Below, piece after piece: positions 43,739 through 52,007 of a DNA stretch of 64,000 bases. Source of the stretch: Limnohabitans sp. (GTDB lineage Bacteria; Pseudomonadota; Gammaproteobacteria; Burkholderiales; Burkholderiaceae_C); the NCBI RefSeq assembly GCF_023910625.1, contig NZ_JAAVVW010000003.1, positions 2,108,001 through 2,172,000 on the forward strand, written 5' to 3'. The notes under the pieces are model-generated. The model did no database searches, was not told the origin of the DNA, and saw nothing but the letters and a program-made list of their open reading frames with translations. The translations under genes and the position numbers were made by a program. Each line of letters opens with the position of its first letter. Positions within the stretch are counted from its first letter, which is position 1.

Positions 43739-44569
43739 ATGACCGATCACGAGATACAGCTTTTTGAATCCATCCATGTCCGTTCGCATTGGGATGAGGC
43801 GCAAGAGAAATGGTATTTCTCGGTGGTCGATGTGGTTCGGGTGTTGACGGATTCCACCAACCCGACGGATTACCTCAAAAAATTACGCAAGCGAGATGCA
43901 GAGCTGGGGAGCTACCTGGGGACAAATTGTCCCCAGGTCGCCATGCCCAGTGCCTCTGGGGTGATGCGCAGAACCCTGGCCGCCGATGTGCCCACACTCT
44001 TGCGCCTGATCCAGTCCATCCCTTCGCCCAAGGCAGAGCCCTTCAAACAATGGCTAGCCAAGGTGGGCTACGAGCGCATGCAGGAAATCGCCGATCCGGC
44101 GCAAAGCCTGGACCGCGCCCGCGAAAACTGGCAAAAAATGGGGCGCAGCGATAAGTGGATTCAGCAGCGCATGACCGGGCAGGAAACCCGCAACAAGCTG
44201 ACCGATTACTGGCAGACACACGGCGTGCAAGGCTCGGATCAGTTTGCCCTGCTGACCAACCTGATTCACCAGGAATGGGCGGGCGTCAGCGTCAAGGAAC
44301 ATAAGGCGCTTAAAACCCTGAAAACCCAAAACCTGCGCGATCACATGAGTGAGGCTGAGTTGATATTCACGGCGCTGGCGGAGTTGTCCACCCGCCAGAT
44401 TGCGCAGAAAGAACAGGCGCAAGGCTTGAGCGAAAACGCCAAAGCGGGTGTCGCGGGCGGGCGTGTGGCCAAACGTGCCAAGGAAGACCTAGAGCAACTG
44501 ACGGGGCAGCTTGTGGTGACCGGGAGCAATTTTCTGCCGCCACCATCTGGGAAAAAACGGGTTCGTTGA
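43739..44569 (+). CDS. Bro-N/DinD-like protein (phage antirepressor-type)
   Basis: A 276-residue protein. The N-terminal Bro-N-like domain (KWYFSVVDVVRVLTDSTNPTD, YLKKLRKRD) is typical of phage antirepressors. The C-terminal half (TGQETRNKLTDYWQTHGV, HMSEAELIFTALAELS) is typical of proteins annotated as DinD/BRO. Function is unproven: possibly DNA-damage-linked regulation. Start ATG 43739 has AAGGAGG 7 bases upstream. It follows the HipA-like gene by 59 bases. Confidence 0.75.
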   Translation: MTDHEIQLFESIHVRSHWDEAQEKWYFSVVDVVRVLTDSTNPTDYLKKLRKRDAELGSYLGTNCPQVAMPSASGVMRRTLAADVPTLLRLIQSIPSPKAEPFKQWLAKVGYERMQEIADPAQSLDRARENWQKMGRSDKWIQQRMTGQETRNKLTDYWQTHGVQGSDQFALLTNLIHQEWAGVSVKEHKALKTLKTQNLRDHMSEAELIFTALAELSTRQIAQKEQAQGLSENAKAGVAGGRVAKRAKEDLEQLTGQLVVTGSNFLPPPSGKKRVR

Positions 44570-44669
44570 GCGAGAAAACCAGCGCACCCAGTTGGTCGAA
44601 TGCACACTCTCCGGCGAAAAACCGCACCGCGCTTTGCAACGGTTTGCGAAGGAAAAAGCCCCGGTATAA

Positions 44670-44765
44670 GCGGTGCAGGTGATGCGCGATGCGCGGCACC
44701 GCTACACGCTGGGCGACATCCAGATTGCGAGGGCTGGGGATTATTTGAATAGCCTGGCGACATAA
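44670..44765 (+). pseudogene. short C-terminal gene remnant
   Basis: In frame, the stretch reads VMRDARHRYTLGDIQIARA then GDYLNSLAT and a stop at 44763-44765. It looks like the end of a real protein with no recognisable 5' part; a stop lies at 44667-44669. Family unknown. Confidence 0.35.
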
Positions 44766-44781
44766 AAACGATGGGAAGATC

Positions 44782-45312
44782 ATGAAGACCCGCCTCATAC
44801 ACACGACCGACGAAGCAGATGCCCTGATGGCTGAGCTTTCAAAATCTGCGGATCATGCCGTCGAACAGCTGCAAAGCTTGATGCAGCATCAAGGGGGTCT
44901 TCAGGTGCTTGAGAACATCAAATTTCGACCTATCGGTCGTGATCCCCTAGATGCCGGAAGGCCCTTGAACCTCATCGAGCAGGTCAACCAGACTTTTACT
45001 TATTTGGCATCGGTCAAGGCGGTCAAAAAACTCATGGCCTTGCACCCATCGCTTGCTCCATTTACCGTGAATCTCGGCACAGCTCCAGGCTCGGACATTG
45101 CAAGCGCAAACGGCGAATTGGCCGCGGAAGTTTTTGCTGCTGTGAGCACGACGAGCAACAGAAAGCTGGTGAAAGACCGTCAAAAAGTCAGTCAAACATT
45201 CGCAACGTTCAAATATGTGTTCTTCATGTGCCCAGGTATAGGGCCAGGACGACAGCCTAACCTGGAGCGCGAGATGGGTGTAGAGGTGTGGTCTGTGGGC
45301 GAGTGGAAATGA
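44782..45312 (+). CDS. hypothetical protein, unknown family
   Basis: A 176-residue soluble protein (MKTRLIHTTDEADALMAEL at the start) with no signal, membrane segment or motif that I recognise. A central region (FTVNLGTAPGSDIASANGEL, AEVFAAVSTTSNRKLVKDRQ) looks alpha/beta. It ends before a strong hairpin terminator. It may form an operon-like run with the HipA-like and Bro-N genes. Confidence 0.6.
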   Translation: MKTRLIHTTDEADALMAELSKSADHAVEQLQSLMQHQGGLQVLENIKFRPIGRDPLDAGRPLNLIEQVNQTFTYLASVKAVKKLMALHPSLAPFTVNLGTAPGSDIASANGELAAEVFAAVSTTSNRKLVKDRQKVSQTFATFKYVFFMCPGIGPGRQPNLEREMGVEVWSVGEWK

Positions 45313-45325
45313 TGTGCGCCAGCAA

Positions 45326-45358
45326 AAACGGCGTGCCGCTTTAGCAGGCACGCCGTTT
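45326..45358. terminator. bidirectional intrinsic terminator
   Basis: Perfect 12-base stem AAACGGCGTGCC / GGCACGCCGTTT around a 9-base loop, with CGTTTT to the right and AA to the left. It separates convergent genes 44782-45312 and dapD. Confidence 0.88.
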
Positions 45359-45378
45359 CGTTTTGAGCTTCAACCGAA

Positions 45379-46356
45379 TCAGTTCTTGTGCAACTCAGCG
45401 TTCAACTCGCCCCAGCTCTTGTTGCGCGGGATCGCGTGCAACGCGCCCGACTGTGAGTCGCGGCGGAACAAGATGCCGTTTTTGCCGGACAACTCTTTGG
45501 CCTTCATGACCGAGCCGTCGGGCATTTGGACGCGGCTGCCGCCGGTGATGTAGCAACCGGCTTCGACGATGCAGTCGTCGCCCAGCGAGATGCCGATGCC
45601 GGCGTTGGCGCCCAGCAGGCAACGCTTGCCGACCTTGATGACTTCTTTGCCGCCGCCCGACAGCGTGCCCATGATGGAGGCGCCGCCGCCGATGTCGCTG
45701 GCGTCATCGACCACCACGCCTGCGCTGATGCGGCCTTCGACCATGCTGGCGCCCAAGGTGCCGGCGTTGAAGTTGCAAAAGCCTTCGTGCATCACGGTGG
45801 TGCCACTGGCCAGGTGCGCGCCCAGACGCACGCGGTCGGCGTTGGCAATGCGCACGCCCGATGGGATCACGTAGTCGGTCATTTGCGGGAACTTGTCCAG
45901 GCCCTTGATCTCAAGCACGCGGCCAGTGCCACGGGCTTTCAACCGGGCGGCGGGCACATCGGCCAGCGCGCAGGGGCCAAAGTTGGTCCAGGCCACGTTG
46001 GGCAGCAGACCAAAGATGCCGGTCACGTTGGCACCGTGCGGCAACACCAGGCGGTGGCTCAGCAGGTGCAGGCGCAGGTAGGCGTCGTGCGTGTCGGCGG
46101 GCGCGTCGGCCAGGCTTTTGATCTCGGTGCGCACGGCGACCACGGTGGCGTTGCGCACGCTGCAGGCGACCAGGGCTTGGGCCACGTCAGCGCCCAGTGC
46201 GGCGACGGCTTCGGCCAGGGTCAGGCGGGTGCTGCCGCTGGCGGCGACGTCGGCAGCCAGTTCGGGGGCCGGGAACCAGGTGTCCAGCACGGTGCCGTCA
46301 GCGGCGATGGTGGCCAGGCCCGTGGCGCGTGCGCCGGTGGTTTGGAATGTGCTCAT
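45379..46356 (-). CDS. dapD: 2,3,4,5-tetrahydropyridine-2,6-dicarboxylate N-succinyltransferase, long type
   Basis: A 325-residue left-handed beta-helix transferase of lysine/diaminopimelate synthesis, transferring succinyl from succinyl-CoA. The N-terminal ~110 residues form the extra domain of the long DapD type. The hexapeptide-repeat core includes SGVRIANADRVRLGAH, MHEGFCNFNAGTLGAS, the GGGASIMGTLSGGG loop and LLGANAGIGISLGDDCIVEA. This type is known from actinobacteria and pseudomonads; many betaproteobacteria carry the shorter ~275-residue form. Confidence 0.88.
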   Translation of the reverse strand: MSTFQTTGARATGLATIAADGTVLDTWFPAPELAADVAASGSTRLTLAEAVAALGADVAQALVACSVRNATVVAVRTEIKSLADAPADTHDAYLRLHLLSHRLVLPHGANVTGIFGLLPNVAWTNFGPCALADVPAARLKARGTGRVLEIKGLDKFPQMTDYVIPSGVRIANADRVRLGAHLASGTTVMHEGFCNFNAGTLGASMVEGRISAGVVVDDASDIGGGASIMGTLSGGGKEVIKVGKRCLLGANAGIGISLGDDCIVEAGCYITGGSRVQMPDGSVMKAKELSGKNGILFRRDSQSGALHAIPRNKSWGELNAELHKN

Positions 46357-46590
46357 GTTTTGCTCCGCAAAAGAAGGCCCGCCATGCTGGCGGGCCGTTG
46401 AAAATGGGAAGGGGTGATTATCGGGGATGTGTCATCGAGCGCATTGACTGCGCTCAATCGCTGTCTGTGCTGACCGGTTACCGTGGTCAACCGTGTTGCA
46501 GCGCGGACCTGAATTGGCAGGATAAAAACCCTGGGAACAAATGGATAGGAAATCCAACAGCATGGGCACAAGAATGGCATCGGGGTGGGG
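46357..46590. other. gap left of the CRISPR relic, no gene seen
   Basis: No coding frame with family character. It probably contains the dapD promoter on the right-hand side and unassigned sequence up to the IS21 end. Confidence 0.4.
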
Positions 46591-46823
46591 TGTTGCCGCC
46601 GACCGAAAACTGACCATCTAAACCTAGGAGTGCCGACTCAAAATTGACCAGGGTGTTCAACTGCTCTGCTGAATATTTCAGCAGGAGCGCAAGAAAGTGA
46701 TCACCATGGAAATGATAGGCAAGGTCAGGCGCATGAAGTTGCGCGAGCAACTCTCCCACAGCGAGATAGCCAAGCGCACGGGTTTGTCGCGCAACACGGT
46801 CAAAAAATGGCTCAAGACGTCGC
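46591..46823 (+). mobile_element. remnant of an IS21-family left end with istA 5' fragment
   Basis: Two related terminal-type repeats, GACCGAAAACTGACCA (46601-46616) and GACTCAAAATTGACCA (46635-46650), precede a frame starting MITMEMIGKVRRMKLREQLS with the helix-turn-helix AKRTGLSRNTVKKWLK. This is the start of an IS21 IstA transposase. After about residue 42 the frame continues as adenosine deaminase sequence, so only the end of the element survives. Confidence 0.8.
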
Positions 46824-47977
46824 AGTGGCCCTGGGACTGGCCTGATAGGCTGCACGGCTCACAGCGCGCACTGGCCAGTGCTGCGCTGCTGATTCACGCA
46901 AGCCCTGAGCAGCTACAGCACAACCTCTTTGCCGTCACCGAACCACGCGTAGCCCTGAAAAAATGCAGCGCGCACGGCTTTGCCGCATACGAGCGCCCAG
47001 GCGAACTCAGCGGCTCGGCCCTGCTGTGCCACCCGGCAGCCCTAGCCCCTTATGCGCAGGCCGTGGTGACGCAGGCGCTGCAAGAAGGTCTGTGCTACTT
47101 GGAGCTGCGCGGCAGCCCGCACAAATACCGGCCACTCGACCCAACGGGCTTTTTGCGCGATTTGTCCACCGAACTGGACCGTGCGCTGGCGGCTGCGCCG
47201 CCCATGCAGACGGGGAGCGTGGGCGTAGCCAGCAGCGCCCCGTTGCGCATCGGCTTTGTATGGATAGTGGACCGCCGCCAGCCCCAGCAAGTGCCCACCG
47301 TGGTGCAAGCTGCAGTGGCGGCACGCGCGTAACTACCCGATTTTTTACTGGGCCTGGACTTGGCGGGCGATGAAGGTACCCACAACCCCGCCGCGCTGGC
47401 CACTGGCTTTGCCCCGGCTTTTGCCGAGTGCCTACCCTTGACCATCCACGCCGGTGAAGGCGAAGCCGCGCAGAACATCTGGCAAGCCGCCTACCACCTG
47501 CACGCAGACCGCATTGGCCACGGCCTGACGCTGGCCGAGCATCCACAGCTTGCCGCGCGCTTTCGCAATCGCGGCATCTGCTTGGAGCTGTGCCCCAGCT
47601 CCAACCGCGAAGTGGTGGGCTTTTTTGACCCCGCCTACCCCGCCACCGACGGCCTGCCTCGCTACCCGCTGCGCCGCTTCATACAGCAGGGCCTGCCGCT
47701 GACGCTGTGCACCGACAACCCTGGCATCTCGCGCACCAGCTTGGCCGACGAATACCTGGCCGCTGCACGCATGAGCGAAGGCGGCTTAACTCTTTGGGAA
47801 ACACTGGCGCTTACGCGCCAAGCCTTCCTGCACGCCTTTTTGCCCGCCGCCGATCGCGAGGCGCTGCTCAAGCGCATGGACGAGCAGGTGTTTGTGCTGC
47901 ACAGCCGAGGCACGGTGCCAAGCTCGGGCCCCTCAGACATTGGCGTAGCGCAACTTCGCTCGGCCTCTGGCGCATGA
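46697..47977 (+). pseudogene. adenosine deaminase family gene, 5' end replaced by istA and split by an in-frame stop (Cad1-like?)
   Basis: From about 46830 the frame reads as the metallo-deaminase TIM barrel: ALQEGLCYLELRGSP, the zinc/catalytic HAGEGEAAQ, DRIGHGLTLAEHP, LELCPSSN and the metal Asp in LCTDNPGISRTSL. The N-terminal metal motif (HxH) and anything before it are missing, replaced in frame by the istA start. A TAA at 47330-47332 interrupts the frame between AAVAARA and LPDFLLGLDLAGDEG, with the same frame continuing on both sides. It is directly upstream of csx16. CRISPR-associated adenosine deaminases (Cad1) carry an N-terminal CARF domain, which would have been the lost part (inference). 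An ordinary deaminase is the alternative. Confidence 0.75.
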
Positions 47978-48019
47978 AGGCCTCGCGCCCCGAAGCGTAA
48001 ACCGCATTTCACACGACAC

Positions 48020-48337
48020 ATGGCCACCTGGTTCATCAGCCGCCACCCCGGTGCCAAAGCCTGGGCCGCAGAGCAAGGCCTGCACATCGACCAACACCTG
48101 GCGCATCTGGACACAGCGCTCATCCAGTACGGCGACACCGTCATCGGCACCCTGCCCGTGCACCTGGCCGCTGCCGTCTGCAGCCAAGGCGCACGGTATT
48201 TCAACCTCAGCCTGGACCTGCCCGCCGACTGGCGTGGGCGCGAACTCAGCGCCTACGAACTGCGCCAATGCCAAGCACGACTCGAGTGCTTTGAGATTCA
48301 AATGATCCCAGCTTCATTCGCCGAGGCACTGCCATGA
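48020..48337 (+). CDS. csx16: CRISPR-associated protein Csx16 (VVA1548 family)
   Basis: A 105-residue intact gene: MATWFISRHPGAKAWAAEQG, then HLDTALIQYGDTVIGTLPVH and CSQGARYFNLSLDLP plus RGRELSAYEL, the full signature of the VVA1548/Csx16 family. Members occur with type III CRISPR systems and have been proposed to degrade cyclic-oligoadenylate messengers. No type III effector complex remains nearby, so it is orphaned. It begins 42 bases after the deaminase remnant. Confidence 0.85.
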   Translation: MATWFISRHPGAKAWAAEQGLHIDQHLAHLDTALIQYGDTVIGTLPVHLAAAVCSQGARYFNLSLDLPADWRGRELSAYELRQCQARLECFEIQMIPASFAEALP

Positions 48338-48392
48338 ACCATCCGGCCATGGCAACCGACGCCGTGAACACACGGCGCTTACGAAGGACCGT

Positions 48393-48791
48393 TCAATTGA
48401 CGCCGCTTTTGACAAACAAGCGCATCCAGGCATCGCGGGGACTGAGTATTTGCATATCGCCTTGGGCACCCCAACCCAAGACCCGCCGATCCCCTGTCAC
48501 AAACACCACGGCCCCCGCCTCTTGGGCAGCCCGCACCAAACGCACATCGTTGTCGTCGGCCGGCTCATCCACATCTGGCGCACAAGCTGCCACAGACCAA
48601 ATCGCATCAAACATGGCCTGTGACTGTGGCAAATGGGGAAACTTGCGCCAGAGCACCTCATGCGCCTCAGCCTGCACCAGGCGCGTTGTCAACAGCCAAT
48701 TGCGCTGGGCCGACTCAGTCAAGATTTCTGCACACAAACCTGCAAACACCGTGGCCGACAGCCACACATTGGTGTCCAGAAACACCTTCAC
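48393..48791 (-). CDS. VapC-type PIN-domain toxin
   Basis: A 132-residue PIN ribonuclease: MKVFLDTNVWLSATVF with the first Asp at residue 6, an acidic residue in QAEAHEVLW near 42-45, DNDVRLVRAAQEAGA and VTGDRRVLG near 100. Predicted metal-dependent RNase inhibited by the adjacent antitoxin. Its ATG overlaps the antitoxin stop (ATGA), the usual coupled order antitoxin then toxin. Confidence 0.88.
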   Translation of the reverse strand: MKVFLDTNVWLSATVFAGLCAEILTESAQRNWLLTTRLVQAEAHEVLWRKFPHLPQSQAMFDAIWSVAACAPDVDEPADDNDVRLVRAAQEAGAVVFVTGDRRVLGWGAQGDMQILSPRDAWMRLFVKSGVN

Positions 48792-49015
48792 GACACGTCT
48801 CGCAAAATGTCATCCTCGGTCAGCCAGCCCGCCTGCCGCGCTGCGGGGCCCAGTTCGGAATGCGCCGCTTGCAAGGCCGTACGCAAGCGATAACCCCGCA
48901 AGGACTCGGCCAGCAACTCCCGCACCACCTCGCTCTTGGTCTTGCCCGTTTGCTCGCAAGCCAGCTGCAAATCGCGCTCTTCGCGCTCGGTCAAACGCAC
49001 GGTCAACGTACTCAT
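48788..49015 (-). CDS. ribbon-helix-helix antitoxin (CopG-type) for the VapC toxin
   Basis: A 75-residue protein: N-terminal ribbon-helix-helix STLTVRLTEREERDLQLACE, TGKTKSEVVRELL, and a toxin-binding tail (WLTEDDILRDVS). Predicted DNA-binding autorepressor. ATG 49015 is chosen; longer in-frame sequence upstream lacks support. A dyad around GTATTAC...GTCATAC (49047-49063 region) upstream is a possible operator. Confidence 0.82.
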   Translation of the reverse strand: MSTLTVRLTEREERDLQLACEQTGKTKSEVVRELLAESLRGYRLRTALQAAHSELGPAARQAGWLTEDDILRDVS

Positions 49016-49093
49016 TTCAGTCCTTTCAGCGCACCCCCATGAATGCGTATGACATCGTAATACATCCATCCACTCTCAGCAAGCTCCTATGAA

Positions 49094-50561
49094 CCTATTT
49101 CCGGCAGTTGACATTGCGTAAACCGGCTGCAAGCTAGACTAGATGCCAATTTCAATGGATTTATTGGAGTCACCAAATGGGTGAAGCAAAAAGGCGTCAA
49201 CTTGCTGTCCAAACGCAGGCACTGGAGGCCATGGTCGTGGATACGCCGGGCGGGCGAATTCATGTGAAGTAGGACCATGGTGCCAGCGCCACACCGAATG
49301 CACAGTTGACCTTCTTCTCCGAGTTCTTGGCCACCACGGGTGTGTACAGCTCCTGGGTCGATAGCTGCCCATTGACCTACACAAGCCCCAATGCACCCAG
49401 CAAACAGGATATCTTGGGCACATGGCTGCTGGCGATACTGGCAGGGCACAACCGCTACGCCCACATCACCGTGCTGCGCGACGACATCAAGCCGATGTTC
49501 GGAAAACAAAGCGGAGCTGAGGTCAGCTACAACCCACACAAACCCGGGCGCCCGAGCCACGCACTGCACACATACTGGGTTGGCAACCTGCGCTTGGTGC
49601 TGGACGTCGTTGTCTGCCCCGGCAAAGAGCACAGCGCAGCCAAAGCGCGGCCTGGTCTGATCGGCGTACTGGAAAAGCTCACGCCCCAGCAGCGTCCGAC
49701 CTTGGTCCGAGGCGACTGCGGCTTTGGCAACGAACCCTTTATCACCGAGCTGGAGGAGCGAGCCCAGCCCTACCTGTTCAAGCTGCGTCAAACTGTGGGT
49801 GTCAAGAAATTATTGGCACGCCAATTCGCGCGTGATGACTGGAGCACACCCGGCCCCAGCGAGCAAGGCTGGAGCGCAGTCGAAGATACCCTCAAACTCT
49901 CGGGCTGGGACAAATCACGTCGGGTAGTGATCTTGCGGCGTGCCGTCAAAGCCGATTTGGCGCTGAGTCGAAAGACCAAGAACGAGCCGGGCGAGCAGAT
50001 TGAGTTGCTGATGCCGGACAAGGATGTTCAGGTTTGGGAATACGCGGTGTTGGTGACAAACAGCGCCTACGCATTGGACGCGTTCGGTCAACTCTATCGG
50101 GACCGGGCTGACTGCGAGAACGGATTTGACGAGCTCAAAAATCAGTGGGGATGGGGTGGCTTCACGACCCAGGACATTGAGCGCTGCCAGACCAGTGCTC
50201 GCGCTGTAGCGCTGGTGTACAACTGGTGGTCCTGGTATTGCCGGGCGGCCAAGCCGGGTGCACGCATGGAAGCCATAACCAGCCGAGCGTTATTGCTTGC
50301 CAGTGTGGGGCGCGCTGTCAAACATGCGGGACAGACAACGCTGTATCTGACACCCATGCATGCTGCCAAGGACAAGTTGCTCGCGCTCATTGCCAACATT
50401 CGTGCGGCTTTAAGTCATGTCAGGGATGTTGCGGAGCAGTTGCCTTTTACGGATCGATGGAGGACATTTCTGGACTACGTGGTGGCCAAAATCACGCGCC
50501 CACTGCCACCTTGGCTACCGTCAGCCCAACTTACAGCGGCAGGGTAACTGCCGGATTTAGG
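49094..50561 (+). mobile_element. IS1380-like insertion sequence, degenerate
   Basis: Imperfect terminal repeats: CCTATTTCCGGCAGTTGAC at 49094-49112 and GTAACTGCCGGATTTAGG at 50544-50561 (reverse complement CCTAAATCCGGCAGTTAC). It encloses one damaged transposase. No flanking target duplication was found, which fits an old insertion or a deletion at one side. The right end joins directly to the cas2 remnant. Confidence 0.75.
49177..50547 (+). pseudogene. IS1380-like transposase, nonsense mutation and internal deletion
   Basis: The frame from ATG 49177 has a TAG at 49270-49272, exactly where GGRIHVK-W-DHGASATP would be expected. The rest is open for 413 codons from 49306. The C-terminal core is well preserved (GAEVSYNPHKPGRPSH, LVRGDCGFGNE, YLFKLRQTVGVKKL, YRDRADCENGFDELKNQWG). 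The region HITVLRDD runs straight into IKPMFGKQ, skipping the segment that normally carries the first catalytic Asp (LDxDTT-type), so an internal deletion is inferred. Inactive. Confidence 0.78.
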
Positions 50562-50774
50562 ATCATCGAACGTCTGCGCGAACTCATCGACGAACGCGCC
50601 GACGACGTGCGCATCTACCCGCTGACCGAAAACACGCGCATCTGGGGCCTGGGGACACAATTCAATGACGACGGCAATACGCTGTGCGACGATTTCATGG
50701 ATAAACTCAGAGCGGTGGACCACGACACCGAACCCAGCACGGCAGAAGACGACAAAAGGCTCAACTTTTCATGA
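50562..50774 (+). pseudogene. cas2: cas2, 3' fragment truncated by the IS1380-like element
   Basis: Seventy codons reading IIERLRELIDERADDVRIYP, LTENTRIWGLG and a variable tail to the stop. The phrase LIDxxxDDVRIYPL is the typical second half of Cas2, the small adaptation nuclease-fold protein that pairs with Cas1. The N-terminal strand with its Asp is missing; the frame begins directly at the right end of the insertion sequence. Confidence 0.82.
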
Positions 50775-50837
50775 CCCAAATTCCTTGGCAACCCAGCACG
50801 CAAGTAATGGATGCCATTGGATTTTTTGGACCGAGGA

Positions 50838-50873
50838 GCCAAACCCAAGCCCCGAAAATCAGGGGATTAAGAC
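50838..50873. CRISPR. single leftover CRISPR repeat
   Basis: A unit ending CCCC-GAAAATCA-GGGG-ATTAAGAC (50850-50873), preceded by AACCCAAG. A short palindrome around an 8-base loop with an ATTAAGAC end is the form of many type III/I repeats. It lies 64 bases after the cas2 fragment, the expected leader distance. No second copy follows, so the array has collapsed to one repeat. The length of about 36 bases is estimated. Confidence 0.6.
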
Positions 50874-50986
50874 CTGTTAGTGCGAGCATGTTTACTTGGT
50901 TAATCGCCGCCCCCAGGTTCTTGGTTGTATCGAAGCGACAACTAGTCTGACACAGGGGGGCACCAGCTTACGCAGGTGTGGGGGCT

Positions 50987-51877
50987 TCATTTGCGGTTGA
51001 CCAGCACAATGCCCACCGCCACCAGCGTCAAGGACAGGGTCAGGGTGAGTGTGACGGTTTCGCCCAGCCAGAGCATGCCGAACAACAGCGCGAACAGCGG
51101 TGTCAGAAAAACAAAGGCCGAAATTTTGGTGGCCGGGTAGTGGCCCAGCATCCACATCCAGGCCAGGTAAGTGGCAAAGGCACCGACCACGGTCTGCACC
51201 ACCACCGAGGCCATGGCAAAGCTGCTCCAGGGGTTGTCCCAGGGCTCGCCCATCCCGTGCGACAGCAGGGCCAGCACCGCGGTGCTGACGGCCAGTTGGT
51301 AGAACAGCAGCTTTTCCGCCGACAGCCGCGTGAGGTTGGTGGCCCGGATGGCCACGGTGGTCAGCCCCCACAAGGCCCCGGCTGTCAGTCCCATCAGATC
51401 GCCCGTGGCATTGCCACTGCCAAAGCCTTCGCGCAACGCGAACACCATAGCGGCAAAAGCGCAGGCCAAGCCCAGCCATTGCACTGGCCGCAGCCGTTCG
51501 GTGCGGATGAACCAAGGCAACAGGGCTGCCACCCAGAAGGGCGAGGTGTACAAAAACACCGTCAGTCGTGATGCCGAGGTGTGCTGCAGCCCGATGTAGA
51601 GAAAGGCAAATTCAAGCGCAAACAGGCAGCCTACCAGCAGACCTGCCCACAGGCTGCCATCGCGTGCAAACAGATGCACCCCGCGCCACTGGCACCACAC
51701 CCACAACAGCAGTGTGGCACCCAGGCTGCGCACCGCCGACTGGAACACCGGGGGCAACTCGGCCACTGTGGCTTTCACCATGACCTGTTGAAACCCCCAA
51801 AACAAACAGCACAACAGCAAGATCCCGACCGCCAGGGGGTCCAAGTGGTCTTTGCGGGGACGGCTTGAGGTATTCAT
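50987..51877 (-). CDS. EamA/DMT-superfamily metabolite exporter
   Basis: A 296-residue inner-membrane protein with ten predicted helices as two EamA repeats (LLCCLFWGFQQVMVKATV and TAGALWGLTTVAIRATNLT mark the two halves). Substrate unknown. ATG 51877 is used; upstream in-frame sequence is not membrane-like. It forms the right border of the CRISPR relic. Confidence 0.88.
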   Translation of the reverse strand: MNTSSRPRKDHLDPLAVGILLLCCLFWGFQQVMVKATVAELPPVFQSAVRSLGATLLLWVWCQWRGVHLFARDGSLWAGLLVGCLFALEFAFLYIGLQHTSASRLTVFLYTSPFWVAALLPWFIRTERLRPVQWLGLACAFAAMVFALREGFGSGNATGDLMGLTAGALWGLTTVAIRATNLTRLSAEKLLFYQLAVSTAVLALLSHGMGEPWDNPWSSFAMASVVVQTVVGAFATYLAWMWMLGHYPATKISAFVFLTPLFALLFGMLWLGETVTLTLTLSLTLVAVGIVLVNRK

Positions 51878-52007
51878 GGGTCGATTGTGCCGCCATCCAG
51901 CTCGGCACGCTGTCACCTTGCACGGCGGCATGGGCGGTTAACATGTCTGACAACAGCCAGCGGCTGACGCCCGCTCTTCTCCTTTTGTAATCCTGATCGA
52001 CCGCTTC

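Noticed and set aside
49039-49092. Short frame MNAYDIVIHPSTLSKLL left of the IS1380-like element as the missing cas2 start
   Set aside because: It stops before the element, lacks the Cas2 first strand and overlaps the probable VapBC operator.
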